64,000 nucleotides of DNA, from contig DASVPO010000008.1 of NCBI GenBank assembly GCA_036382855.1, positions 310,001 through 374,000 on the forward strand. The letters run 5' to 3'. Within the stretch, counting starts at the first letter, position 1. Every line of letters begins with the position of its first letter. Below are positions 51,876 to 60,040 of this stretch, piece after piece. The position numbers and the translations under genes are program-made. The notes beneath the pieces were generated by a model. That model was not told the DNA's origin and did not search any database. It worked only from the letters and a program-made list of their open reading frames with translations. The DNA is from DASVTR01 sp036382855. GTDB taxonomy: Bacteria > Acidobacteriota > Blastocatellia > Pyrinomonadales > Pyrinomonadaceae.

Positions 51876-52754
51876 CTACTCTACGTTCTGCACTTGCTCG
51901 CGCAGCTTTTCCACTTCCGCTTTAATCGCCAGCCCTGCATCCTTAATCGTCATGTCGGTTGACTTGGATAGCACTGTGTTGGCCTCGCGGTTTAGTTCCT
52001 GCAAGAGAAAGTCGAGCCGCTTGCCTATCTCGCCTCCGCCGTCAACCGTATCGCGAAATTGCGTCAGGTGGCTTTTCAGGCGCGCAATCTCTTCGCTGAT
52101 GTCGCTGCGGTCGGCCAGGTATGCCACCTCCTGCGAGAGGCGTCCCTGGTCAATCTCTATGCCTTGCCCGTCGCGCGCCAGCATCTCTCCGATTCTTTTC
52201 TGCAAACGCGAACGATAAGCCTCAACTAACTCGCCCGCTGCTGCTTCGATAGTCGGAACATGACGAGCTATCTCGTCGAGGCGCGTGCGCATCTCCGTGC
52301 CGAGCGCAGCGCCCTCGCGCTCGCGCATGTCCTCAAGCTCTTTCAGCGCCTCATCAATGGCCTGTTCGACTCCGGCAATCATCTGCTCGTCAATGCCGTC
52401 GCGCATCGGCTGCATAGCGCCTGGCAGACGCGCCAGCACGTTGATGTCAGGCTCGCCCGAAAGCGCAAACTCCTGCTGCATCAAGCGCAGGGCGCTGATG
52501 AAACCTGCAATCAAGGGGCGATTCAATTCATACGCGACTTCGCCGGTCCGCTCGAAAGTGATGCTGGCATCCACGCGCCCGCGCGAGAGGCGCGTGCCGA
52601 TACGACGTTTGATGACGGCTTCCAGCGACGAAAGCTCCGCTCCGAGCCGCAAATGAATGTCGAGGAATCTGTTGTTAACGGTCTTGATGTCAACGGCGAC
52701 GCTGAAATTCCTGCCTGTCACAGCGCCGCGCCCGAATCCAGTCATTGATTTCAT
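51876..52754 (-). CDS. yicC: YicC-family endoribonuclease
   Basis: The 292-residue protein begins with the near-invariant M-K-S-M-T-G-F-G-R-G and contains the N-N-R-F-L-D-I-H-L-R segment (about 27-36) and the C-terminal DUF1732 portion: D-R-S-D-I-S-E-E-I-A-R-L-K-S-H, and G-K-R-L-D-F-L-L-Q-E-L-N-R-E-A-N-T. By family knowledge YicC is an endoribonuclease affecting small-RNA and stress responses. It starts 69 bases downstream of the exporter gene, on the same strand. The spacing to rpoZ is 234 bases. Confidence 0.94.
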   Translation of the reverse strand: MKSMTGFGRGAVTGRNFSVAVDIKTVNNRFLDIHLRLGAELSSLEAVIKRRIGTRLSRGRVDASITFERTGEVAYELNRPLIAGFISALRLMQQEFALSGEPDINVLARLPGAMQPMRDGIDEQMIAGVEQAIDEALKELEDMREREGAALGTEMRTRLDEIARHVPTIEAAAGELVEAYRSRLQKRIGEMLARDGQGIEIDQGRLSQEVAYLADRSDISEEIARLKSHLTQFRDTVDGGGEIGKRLDFLLQELNREANTVLSKSTDMTIKDAGLAIKAEVEKLREQVQNVE

Positions 52755-52823
52755 AACAGCTAGTGGGCAGCAGGCTCTAAGCGGTCGGCAACCGAAGGCA
52801 GTAGTTCAAAACTGCTCGTTGCT

Positions 52824-54629
52824 TTACCGTCTACTGCCTACTATTTCTCCCTCCTCTTCATCTGCAAACTGTAGCTCGTACAAGCGCCTGTATTTTCCGT
52901 CCTGCGCCAGTAGTTCCTGATGCGTGCCGAGTTCGACTATGCGGCCCTGTTCCATGACGACGATGGCATCTGCGCGTTGCACGGTCGAGAGCCTGTGAGC
53001 GATGACGATGGTCGTGCGATTGCGTATCAGATTATTGAGCGCGCGTTGGACAAGGCGTTCGGATTCCGCATCGAGGGCCGATGTCGCCTCATCCAGAATC
53101 AGGACGGAAGCATCGGCCAGCACGGCGCGTGCGATCGCGAGCCGCTGCCTTTGTCCGCCGGAGAGAAAGATGCCGCGCTCGCCGACGATTGAGTCGTAGC
53201 CGTGCGGCAATTCCATGATGAAATCATGTGCGAAGGCGACGCGCGCTGCGTCTTCAATCTCCTGTTCGGTCGCACCGGGCCGCCCGTAAGAAATATTGTG
53301 GCGGACTGTATCGTTGAAGAGCACGGTCTCCTGTGTGACGAGCGCGATGTGGCGACGGAGACTACTGATGCGCGCATCGCGCAGGTTCGTGCCGTCCCAC
53401 AGGACTGCGCCCTCAACGGGGTCGTGAAAGCGCGGCAGCAACTTTGTCAACGTTGATTTGCCGCCGCCCGATTCACCTACGAGCGCGACCATCGTGCCCG
53501 CCCTGATGTGCAGGCTCACGTCGCGCAGCACAGACCTCGTCTCGTTTGCATAGCCGAAGGAAACTTCGCGCAACTCTATCTCGCGCCGCAATGGGCCCAA
53601 CTCGACGGCTTCAAGTTTCTCTGGAATCTCCGCGTGCTCGTCCATCACTTCCCAGACGTGGCGCGCCGCCGCGAGCGCCTGCTCCATGCTGTTGTGCAGT
53701 CGCGAAAGCTTCCGCATAGGGTCGTAGGAGCGAAAGAGGAAGAAGAGAAAGGTTAGAAACTGCGCGTTGTTCATGCGCCCGGCTGCGACCTCTTGCTGCC
53801 CGAAAAAGAGAAGGACGACGACTGCCATGACGCCAATCATCTCTATGGTCGGCGGCGAGATGCCCGCAATCCTCGCGGAACGCAGATGAGCGCGGCGTAT
53901 CTCCTGTGCGGCCACGGCAAAGCGTTCCTGCTCGCGCTCTTCTGCGCGGTAGGCTTTAACTATATTCTGATTAGCAAGAGCTTCCTGCGCCGTGTCTGTT
54001 AAGAGCTTGTTGCCCTCGAAGGATTCGCGCGCCAGATTGCGCAGCGAGCGTCCGAAACGCGCGGTCAGGACGGCGATGATGGGCGCAATCATCAAAGCGC
54101 CAAGCGTGAGCCGCCAGCTGTAATAGAATGAAGCGACGAGGAAGAAGATGAGCGAAAAGCTCTCGCGCAGCATGTCTCGCAAGGTGGCCGTCACGGCCAA
54201 CTCAATCGCTGCCGCGCTCGTCACCAATCGCGAGACGAGATAGTTTGTGCGATGTCGTTCGAAGAACGTGGCCGATTGCGTGAGCACATGCCTGTAGAGG
54301 TCTGCACGGAGGTCGAAGACTGCCGCCTGCCCGACGCGCGCCATCAGGTAGGTCGAAAAATATTCTGCGATTCCTTTGAAGGCTGTGAAGACGATGAGCA
54401 GCAGCGCTATGTTGCGCCATGCGGAAAGCCCGCCCGACGGAATAATGTTCTGCAAGCCGAAGAGCGTCGGCGTTTGTTGTCCTTCTCCGAGCGCCTGGTC
54501 GAAGATGGGAACGATGAGTGCGCCCGTAGCGCTTTCGAGCAGCCCCACCAGCAGCATGCAAACGGTCGCCAGTGAGAACGTCCCCCAATGTGGCTTGAGA
54601 TATGTTAATAGCCGCCGAAGGTCTTGCAT
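52824..54629 (-). CDS. ABC exporter, MsbA/lipid-A-like
   Basis: The product (about 601 residues) is a half-transporter: six membrane helices (about 20-310), then an ATPase with Walker A G-E-S-G-G-G-K-S-T, the Q-loop V-T-Q-E-T, signature L-S-G-G-Q-R-Q-R, Walker B V-L-I-L-D-E-A-T and the H-loop I-A-H-R-L-S-T. It resembles MsbA and other lipid or drug flippases and probably moves lipid or glycolipid across the inner membrane. The substrate is not decided. The start is uncertain: ATG at 54629, or TTG at 54659. Confidence 0.9.
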   Translation of the reverse strand: MQDLRRLLTYLKPHWGTFSLATVCMLLVGLLESATGALIVPIFDQALGEGQQTPTLFGLQNIIPSGGLSAWRNIALLLIVFTAFKGIAEYFSTYLMARVGQAAVFDLRADLYRHVLTQSATFFERHRTNYLVSRLVTSAAAIELAVTATLRDMLRESFSLIFFLVASFYYSWRLTLGALMIAPIIAVLTARFGRSLRNLARESFEGNKLLTDTAQEALANQNIVKAYRAEEREQERFAVAAQEIRRAHLRSARIAGISPPTIEMIGVMAVVVLLFFGQQEVAAGRMNNAQFLTFLFFLFRSYDPMRKLSRLHNSMEQALAAARHVWEVMDEHAEIPEKLEAVELGPLRREIELREVSFGYANETRSVLRDVSLHIRAGTMVALVGESGGGKSTLTKLLPRFHDPVEGAVLWDGTNLRDARISSLRRHIALVTQETVLFNDTVRHNISYGRPGATEQEIEDAARVAFAHDFIMELPHGYDSIVGERGIFLSGGQRQRLAIARAVLADASVLILDEATSALDAESERLVQRALNNLIRNRTTIVIAHRLSTVQRADAIVVMEQGRIVELGTHQELLAQDGKYRRLYELQFADEEEGEIVGSRR

Positions 54630-54805
54630 CGTCACCCGCGCGCCTGTTTTGCTCGTCAAGACTCTGGAAGGAGGGAACGCCCGCGCCCTATTTCGTAAAT
54701 CAAAATATACTTAGCCTTAGCGGGCTGCGTCAAGGCACAGGAGCGGCGATAAACGATGAAGTCGGAATGATAAAGGATAAACTGTTAAGAGCAAGGCTTT
54801 CATTC

Positions 54806-54851
54806 ATCGTTGCTGCGTTCAATCGTTGCAGCGTTCACGCTTCCGCGTTCA
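54806..54851. repeat. Tandem 16-base repeat
   Basis: Two units (54806-54821 and 54822-54837; atcgttgctgcgttca with one change) are followed by a third partial copy ending cgcgttca (to 54851). It may bind a regulator of the response-regulator gene. Confidence 0.65.
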
Positions 54852-54927
54852 CACTTGCTTTTCCGCGCTTTGCATGAGACTCGCGGGTGATGTATAGATT
54901 TTAGCGCCGCGCAGGCCGTAAATGCGT

Positions 54928-54933
54928 TATAAT
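54928..54933 (+). promoter_or_regulatory. -10 box of the response-regulator gene
   Basis: A perfect TATAAT lies 58 bases before the ATG at 54986. The -35 region (gccgcg-like) is non-consensus, so an activator or another sigma factor may be needed. Confidence 0.45.
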
Positions 54934-54985
54934 CTGCGGCGACCTAAACATTTCATCTTCAGGGCAAAAGAGTTTGACACAACAG

Positions 54986-55696
54986 ATGAGCACTAACGGT
55001 ACGGCCAGACGTTTGCTGGTTGTGGACGACGACTCGGATATGCGGCTGCTCCTGGCCGAATATTTCCGTCGGCTCGGTTTTGAGGTTGAAGAAAGAGAGA
55101 GCGGCGCGGCGGCTTTTGAACCGGCTATCTCGGGTCGCTTCGATTGTTTTATTCTGGATGTCTCGATGCCGGGCATGACGGGCTTTGAATTGCTGCGGCG
55201 CGTGCGCGAGCGCGGGATTAAGACGCCTGCCATGTTTCTGACCGCGCATGATGACATTGACGACAAGGTCGCAGGCTTTGCCGCTGGAGCAGACGATTAT
55301 CTGGCGAAGCCTTTTAGCCCGCGCGAGTTGGAGGTACGCATCGAAGCGCTCCTGCGTCGCGGGGCTGCGACGCCTGTTGTGGCCGATGGTGAGCGCATAG
55401 AAGTCGGCGACCTCGTGATTGATAAACGCCGGCACGAGGTCACGCGCGGCGGCGCGCGCATTGAATTAACGCCGCTTGAGTTTCAGATTCTCGAACTGCT
55501 GGCCTCCGAGCCGGGCCGCGCCTGGTCGCGTAATGCGCTTCTCGATCAGGTTTGGAGCACAGAGTATGAGGGCTACCAGCGCAACATTGACCCTCATATA
55601 AATCGTCTGCGCAAAAAACTTGAAGATGACCCGAAGAATCCACACTACGTCTTGACGGTCCGCGGCGTCGGGTACAAATTAAACGAAGCTCCTTAA
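54986..55696 (+). CDS. OmpR/PhoB-family response regulator
   Basis: The product is about 236 residues. The receiver domain has the acidic pair Asp14-Asp15, the phospho-acceptor Asp58 (F-I-L-D-V-S-M-P) and Lys in Y-L-A-K-P-F. The winged-helix DNA-binding domain ends Y-V-L-T-V-R-G-V-G-Y-K-L, with the recognition helix in N-I-D-P-H-I-N-R-L-R-K-K-L-E. It should control transcription after phosphorylation. No sensor kinase gene adjoins it, so it is an orphan; partners may lie elsewhere. The start is uncertain: ATG at 54986 or TTG at 54974. Confidence 0.9.
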   Translation: MSTNGTARRLLVVDDDSDMRLLLAEYFRRLGFEVEERESGAAAFEPAISGRFDCFILDVSMPGMTGFELLRRVRERGIKTPAMFLTAHDDIDDKVAGFAAGADDYLAKPFSPRELEVRIEALLRRGAATPVVADGERIEVGDLVIDKRRHEVTRGGARIELTPLEFQILELLASEPGRAWSRNALLDQVWSTEYEGYQRNIDPHINRLRKKLEDDPKNPHYVLTVRGVGYKLNEAP

Positions 55697-55756
55697 CCTG
55701 AAACCTTCTTCCGCTGCTGCGTGAGTGTGTCTGAGACACGGACCGCAGCGCGGAAC

Positions 55757-57331
55757 ATGACATACGGTTATTTGCATATGCCCCACTCTTTTCTCTCGCT
55801 ACCAAAAACATTTCTGCTCCTGCTGCTCATTCTCGTCGTTGCTCCTGTCGCTTTAGCGCAGGGAGGAACATCAGGCCCGCAGGAGAAGTCGTCGCTGCGC
55901 TTAAGCTGGGAGGGAACGCCGGGAGTTAATCGCTACCGGCTGCAAGTCTCGCTCGATGCGCAGTTCACGGATCTGGTCTTCGACCGCGCCGTCGAAGGGC
56001 GCGAATACGTCATCAACGACCTGCCTGTCGGCAAGTACTACTGGCGCGTCGCTCCCGCAGCACAAGAGACCGGCACGTTCTCCAAGTCGCGGACAATTGA
56101 TATTCCGAGCGGAGGAACGACAATCACCGCGACTGGAAATCAGGGGACGAGCGAGAGGCCGCCGAGCAAGACAGGCTGGACTGCTGCGACGGGCAGCGTT
56201 GCGCAGCCATTGGCATTCTACTTGCGCGAACAGAGCGCGCCGGATGTGGTCGGCGTTAATTCAGAGGGCATGGTTTACGCCATTGATGCGACAAATGGTG
56301 TCGCGCTCTGGACAGCGCGTTTCAGGCCGGACGCTAAGCGCGGCGAGCCGACGGGCAACGGCGGCGCTCAGCCCTTCCAGCCGGTCGCGCTCGGCGCAAG
56401 CAACGGTCTGCAAAATGTGCTGGTGGCTTTCGAGGGCGGAGTCAGGCTGATTGAGGGCGCGACAGGGCGTGAGCTCTGGCGCACGTCGCTGCCGGGCCGG
56501 GCGGCCAGCGCAGTCGCGGGCGATTTAAATGGCGACGGCGCGATGGAAATCACGGTCTTTTATGACAACGAGCCGGGCATCATCTTTCTGGATACGAGCA
56601 CGGGCCGCGTCGTCGGGCAGGGACAGGCGAAGCTTGCGGCGCTGAGCATCGGCGCGCCCGCAGCCTTGAGTTCAAAGACAGATTCCGGGGCGCTGCTCGC
56701 GCTGGCGAACGGGACTCTGGAGTTCTGGAACGTGAAGGGCGAGCGCGTCCGCTCAAACAAACTCGATTTGAAATTCACGACGCCGCCGTTGATTGTGCAA
56801 ACAACGCAGACCACGATGGCTATGATTGGGACAGACCACGGGCTGATAGCCATTGATGTCTCAAACTTAAAACCGCTGTGGCGCGTGGCAACCGAAGGCG
56901 ATGCGCCGCGCGGTCAACTGGCCGCCGCAGACCTTGATAATGACGGCGCACCCGAAGTCGTGATGATTACGCGGCGTGGCCGGACGGTGGCCGTTAACAC
57001 GGCTAACGGCAAAATCAAATGGTACGCAAACATCGCGAACCGCGCAGGGATTCCGCTTCTCACAGACTTAAACGGCGACGGCCTGACGGATGTGCTGATT
57101 GCCTCAGACGCAGCGAGCATGGTCGGGCATGATGGCCGCAATGGTGCTCTGATTTTCGGAGAGACGAAGACTGCCATCAATACGACCGCCGGCGCGACCG
57201 ACGAAACACAGACGTACCAGACATGCGCCTACATCACGACACGCTCCGGCAGCCAAACGCTCCCGCTCGTCGTCTGCAACGACCCGGCAGGAGGAGGCTT
57301 GCGCGCAGATGGCTTGCCGTCGGGCAGGTAA
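55757..57331 (+). CDS. Secreted FG-GAP/PQQ-like beta-propeller protein
   Basis: The product is up to 524 residues with a signal peptide (about 8-35, A-L-A-Q cleavage). An N-terminal fibronectin-like domain (about 45-120, Y-R-L-Q-V-S-L-D-A-Q-F) follows. Then come about seven propeller blades with FG-GAP-type calcium loops (D-L-N-G-D-G-A, D-L-D-N-D-G-A, D-L-N-G-D-G-L) and PQQ-like V-Y-A-I-D-A-T-N-G-V-A-L-W repeats. Such proteins bind ligands outside the cell; no catalytic site is evident. The start could also be the ATG at 55778. It follows the regulator gene by 60 bases. Confidence 0.8.
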   Translation: MTYGYLHMPHSFLSLPKTFLLLLLILVVAPVALAQGGTSGPQEKSSLRLSWEGTPGVNRYRLQVSLDAQFTDLVFDRAVEGREYVINDLPVGKYYWRVAPAAQETGTFSKSRTIDIPSGGTTITATGNQGTSERPPSKTGWTAATGSVAQPLAFYLREQSAPDVVGVNSEGMVYAIDATNGVALWTARFRPDAKRGEPTGNGGAQPFQPVALGASNGLQNVLVAFEGGVRLIEGATGRELWRTSLPGRAASAVAGDLNGDGAMEITVFYDNEPGIIFLDTSTGRVVGQGQAKLAALSIGAPAALSSKTDSGALLALANGTLEFWNVKGERVRSNKLDLKFTTPPLIVQTTQTTMAMIGTDHGLIAIDVSNLKPLWRVATEGDAPRGQLAAADLDNDGAPEVVMITRRGRTVAVNTANGKIKWYANIANRAGIPLLTDLNGDGLTDVLIASDAASMVGHDGRNGALIFGETKTAINTTAGATDETQTYQTCAYITTRSGSQTLPLVVCNDPAGGGLRADGLPSGR

Positions 57332-57364
57332 GAGAATTTTTCCACGAGGAGAGAAGAACTTCAG

Positions 57365-57511
57365 ATGCTCTGGGTGATTTCTGTCATACTGGTTCTCATC
57401 TGGGCCGTCGGCATGATTTTTCATAAGGGCGGCTTCATACACATTCTGATTCTATGTGCCATCGCCATCATCATCGTGCAGTTGGTGGCGACAAGGAGAG
57501 CCGTGGATTAA
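57365..57511 (+). CDS. Small Lmo0937/DUF5670-type membrane protein (second copy)
   Basis: This 48-residue frame begins MLWVISVILVLIWAVGMIFH, continues with K-G-G-F-I-H-I-L-I-L and a second hydrophobic helix, and ends A-T-R-R-A-V-D. Its length, the double-helix layout, the M-L-W start, the central G-G-x-I-H turn and the R-R end match the protein at 23,517. The gaggagag upstream is a good ribosome site. Function unknown. Confidence 0.8.
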   Translation: MLWVISVILVLIWAVGMIFHKGGFIHILILCAIAIIIVQLVATRRAVD

Positions 57512-57542
57512 TTCGCTGGCTGCCCTGACGAACGAAACTACA

Positions 57543-57598
57543 AAGAGGCAACGTCGCTAAGAAAAGATTGACGCTCTTTCTTAGCGACGTTGCCTCTT
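57543..57598. terminator. Perfect 22-bp terminator hairpin
   Basis: The arms 57543-57564 and 57577-57598 are perfect complements over 22 bp (ends aagaggcaacgtcgc / gcgacgttgcctctt) with a 12-base loop. It lies between the + small membrane gene and the minus-strand lipoprotein gene, so it can terminate both; the minus side has the better T-run. Confidence 0.85.
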
Positions 57599-57662
57599 CG
57601 GCCGTAAAGTTGAATCAGCCTGAAGGCTGTTTAAGTTGTAAGTCGGACAGGCCCTGATGAGC

Positions 57663-58070
57663 TTAGGGCCTGCCGTCGAGAATACCGCGTGCTCTGCGTT
57701 CGGCTTCGTTAATCAGGCCGCCTGAATCGCGTATGATGCGGTCGCCCTGTTTTCTGATACGCTTTTCGGTTGATTTAATCGGCGGCTCCTGCTCGGGCGA
57801 ACGCTTCGCGGTCGGAGAGTTAGCGTTAGCCTTATCGGTGCGCGTGTTTTTGCCGGTGCTCTTTGTTTTGTTGGTTGAGGGAGTAGTTGACGAATCTTCG
57901 GCCGTCTCTTCGGTCGTTTCAGTCGTGGCGTCTTCAACGGTTGTGATCGTCGCATTTGAGTTGGCAGTGTTAGTGTTGGCGTTGGCATTGCTCGTTGATT
58001 TCTTAGAGCAACCCGCCACAGCGATTGCAAGGAGGATACAGGCAACAGTCAGGCTCAGCTTGCTTTTCAT
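57663..58070 (-). CDS. Ser/Thr/Asn-rich lipoprotein
   Basis: The 135-residue product has a classical lipobox (I-A-V-A-G-C) with Cys21 as the lipid anchor. Residues 22-85 are low-complexity (Asn/Thr/Ser/Glu/Lys), and the C-terminal 45 residues are basic and helical (R-I-R-K-Q-G-D-R-I-I-R-D-S-G-G). No family is recognised. It may be an outer-membrane-tethered structural protein. Confidence 0.7.
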   Translation of the reverse strand: MKSKLSLTVACILLAIAVAGCSKKSTSNANANTNTANSNATITTVEDATTETTEETAEDSSTTPSTNKTKSTGKNTRTDKANANSPTAKRSPEQEPPIKSTEKRIRKQGDRIIRDSGGLINEAERRARGILDGRP

Positions 58071-58378
58071 CTTCGAAAAAATCTCCTTCGGGTCAGAGTT
58101 TCGGCGCGACGGGCGAGAAAATCCAGATAATTTCGGCAGGCATTGTACGTAATTCGCCTCATCGTCGCTCTGTAATAAGGGAGTTTGGGCAGGAAATCAA
58201 GTCGGAAGTGTGCCCGCTTGCGTGGCGCGGCGCAGAGGCGGCGGCTTGATTCTCGCGGCATCCTTCGGCAACAATGAGCGGCAGCGGCGCATCAATGAAG
58301 TTAACCCCGGTGCGCGGCGTCTGGCTATTAACGTCTCCCGTGCCCCAATTTCGGCGACTTTGAAGGAGCTATTGCTGT
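58071..58378. other. Intergenic region between divergent envelope genes
   Basis: These 308 bases separate the minus-strand lipoprotein and the + OmpA-family gene. A short + frame across it is not supported. I could not identify a convincing promoter; a ribosome site (gaaggagct) lies just before the downstream ATG. Confidence 0.5.
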
Positions 58379-59947
58379 ATGAAACAGACAAACTCTCCGT
58401 TGCGTCTCTCCCTCAACCTGCTCGCGCTCGTCATCCTGGCCGTCTCTTCTGTGGCGGCGCAGAGCGACCTGCCGCGACAAACCATCGCTGTCACGTATCC
58501 GCTGGACCAGACCGTGACGGTCAAATTTCGCGGCACAACAAGACTGCCGCGCTTAAACGGCGAGGCGAAAGTCAGAAGAGCCGGAAGACGCGGAACGCGC
58601 GTCGAACTCTCGCTGGAAAATCTGCCGCGCGCCAATGAACTCGGCGGCGTCTATACGACCTACGTGCTCTGGGCCATCTCGCCCGAAGGCCGCATAGACA
58701 ATCTCGGAGAGATTAAAAGAAGCGGCAGCTTCATCATCAACTCCAAGTTAGACGTGACCACGCCGCTGCAAACCTTCGCGCTGATTATGACAGCCGAGCC
58801 GCATTTTCTCGTTCGCGGTCCGAGCCGTATGGTCGTCCTCGAAAATCTCCCGCCGCGCAATTCCGGCGACGCAGAGATCGCGACCGTCAACGTGCAGTAC
58901 ATTGGCAACACCAGCGATTATTTCAACGACCCGCGCGTTCCTGAAGTGGCCGATGCGGATTACCGCAAGACGCCCGTCTCCCTGCTCGGCGCGCGGCAGG
59001 CGATTAACCTCGCGCGCTACGCAGGAGCAGACCGCGAAGCGCAAAGCGAACTGAGCGAAGCGCAGTCGCAACTCGAACTGGCCGAAAACGCCTGGCGTTT
59101 GAAGCAGGAGGAATCTGAGGTTGACGCATTAGCACGCCGCGCCATCGGCCTCGGCGTCAAGGCCGAAGAGGCCGCCGAATCAAGGCGCGCGGCCAAAGCG
59201 CGTCGTGATGAGATAGCGCGCAGGGATGCAGTCGTCCGCGATGCGGAAGAGAATGCCGCTACAGCAACACAGCAGATTGAAGAACTGCGTGCTGCACTCG
59301 ACAAAGAGCAGCGTGCGCGCGAACTCGCGGAGCGTGATGCTGCAAACTACAACCAGCAGCTACGCGATTTGAGAACTGAAGTCGCACGCCTGCGTGATGA
59401 GTTGCAGACCGTTCGCGCTGAAGGTGAAGATGCGAAGGTGAAGCTGGCGCGCATCGAAGGCGAAAGGGCCGCAGAGGAAGCGCGCAGGGCCAGCGAACAG
59501 CGCGCCGAACAGCAGCGTTCAACCGCAGCCGAACTAAAGCAAACGCTGGCACGCTACGGTACTGTCAAAGAGACCCCGCGCGGCCTCGTGCTCATCCTGC
59601 CTGAGTCTTACTGGGCCGATGCGCGTCGCAGCGATTTATCTCCGGCCGCCGCCGCCAAGCTCGAACCCCTAGCCGCGCTCTTAGCCAACAATCCCGATTA
59701 CCAGATTGTGATTGAATCCTACACGGACAATCGCGGCGACGAAGCGAGCTTGCAGCAATTAACCGAAGACCGCGCACGCGCCTTGGCTGACCGCTTCGTC
59801 AGCGCAGGCATAGACAGCGCCCGCATACAGGCAAGCGGCATGGGCACGTCGAATCCGATTGCGCCCAACACCAAAACTGGTCGCCTGCGCAACCGGCGCA
59901 CCGAAATCAGACTCCTCGCCGCCGGTGATACCAGCGCTCAACGTTAA
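58379..59947 (+). CDS. OmpA-family outer-membrane/peptidoglycan-binding protein
   Basis: The 522-residue protein has a signal peptide (about 1-27), an N-terminal beta-rich domain (about 28-190), a long helical coiled coil (about 200-395; alternating Glu/Arg/Ala), and a C-terminal OmpA-like peptidoglycan-binding domain: I-V-I-E-S-Y-T-D-N-R-G-D, L-T-E-D-R-A-R-A-L-A-D-R-F, G-M-G-T-S-N-P-I-A, and N-R-R-T-E-I-R-L. It probably tethers the outer membrane to the cell wall. The ribosome site gaaggag lies before the ATG. It is followed by the heptad repeat copy D. Confidence 0.9.
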   Translation: MKQTNSPLRLSLNLLALVILAVSSVAAQSDLPRQTIAVTYPLDQTVTVKFRGTTRLPRLNGEAKVRRAGRRGTRVELSLENLPRANELGGVYTTYVLWAISPEGRIDNLGEIKRSGSFIINSKLDVTTPLQTFALIMTAEPHFLVRGPSRMVVLENLPPRNSGDAEIATVNVQYIGNTSDYFNDPRVPEVADADYRKTPVSLLGARQAINLARYAGADREAQSELSEAQSQLELAENAWRLKQEESEVDALARRAIGLGVKAEEAAESRRAAKARRDEIARRDAVVRDAEENAATATQQIEELRAALDKEQRARELAERDAANYNQQLRDLRTEVARLRDELQTVRAEGEDAKVKLARIEGERAAEEARRASEQRAEQQRSTAAELKQTLARYGTVKETPRGLVLILPESYWADARRSDLSPAAAAKLEPLAALLANNPDYQIVIESYTDNRGDEASLQQLTEDRARALADRFVSAGIDSARIQASGMGTSNPIAPNTKTGRLRNRRTEIRLLAAGDTSAQR

Positions 59948-59950
59948 AAA

Positions 59951-60030
59951 CAGTGATGAGTGATGAGTAATGAGTGATGAGTAAAAACAGATAGCTCGCC
60001 ACTCATTACTCATCACTCATTACTCATCAC
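59951..60030. repeat. Heptad inverted repeat, copy D
   Basis: The left arm (about 59951-59984) is tgatgag/taatgag units starting 4 bases after the OmpA-family stop, and the right arm (about 60001-60030) is the matching ctcatta/ctcatca run. The loop is about 16 bases. Ten bases separate it from the histidine-kinase ATG, without a clear ribosome site. Confidence 0.9.
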
Positions 60031-60040
60031 CTCTTTTCAC

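Larger units (their letters stand above)
54630..54985. other. Intergenic region between divergent exporter and regulator genes
   Basis: These 356 bases contain no gene. They carry the direct repeat at 54,806, and a -10-like box at 54,928 that could serve the regulator gene downstream. The exporter promoter should be in the first half, but I could not identify it. Confidence 0.5.
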
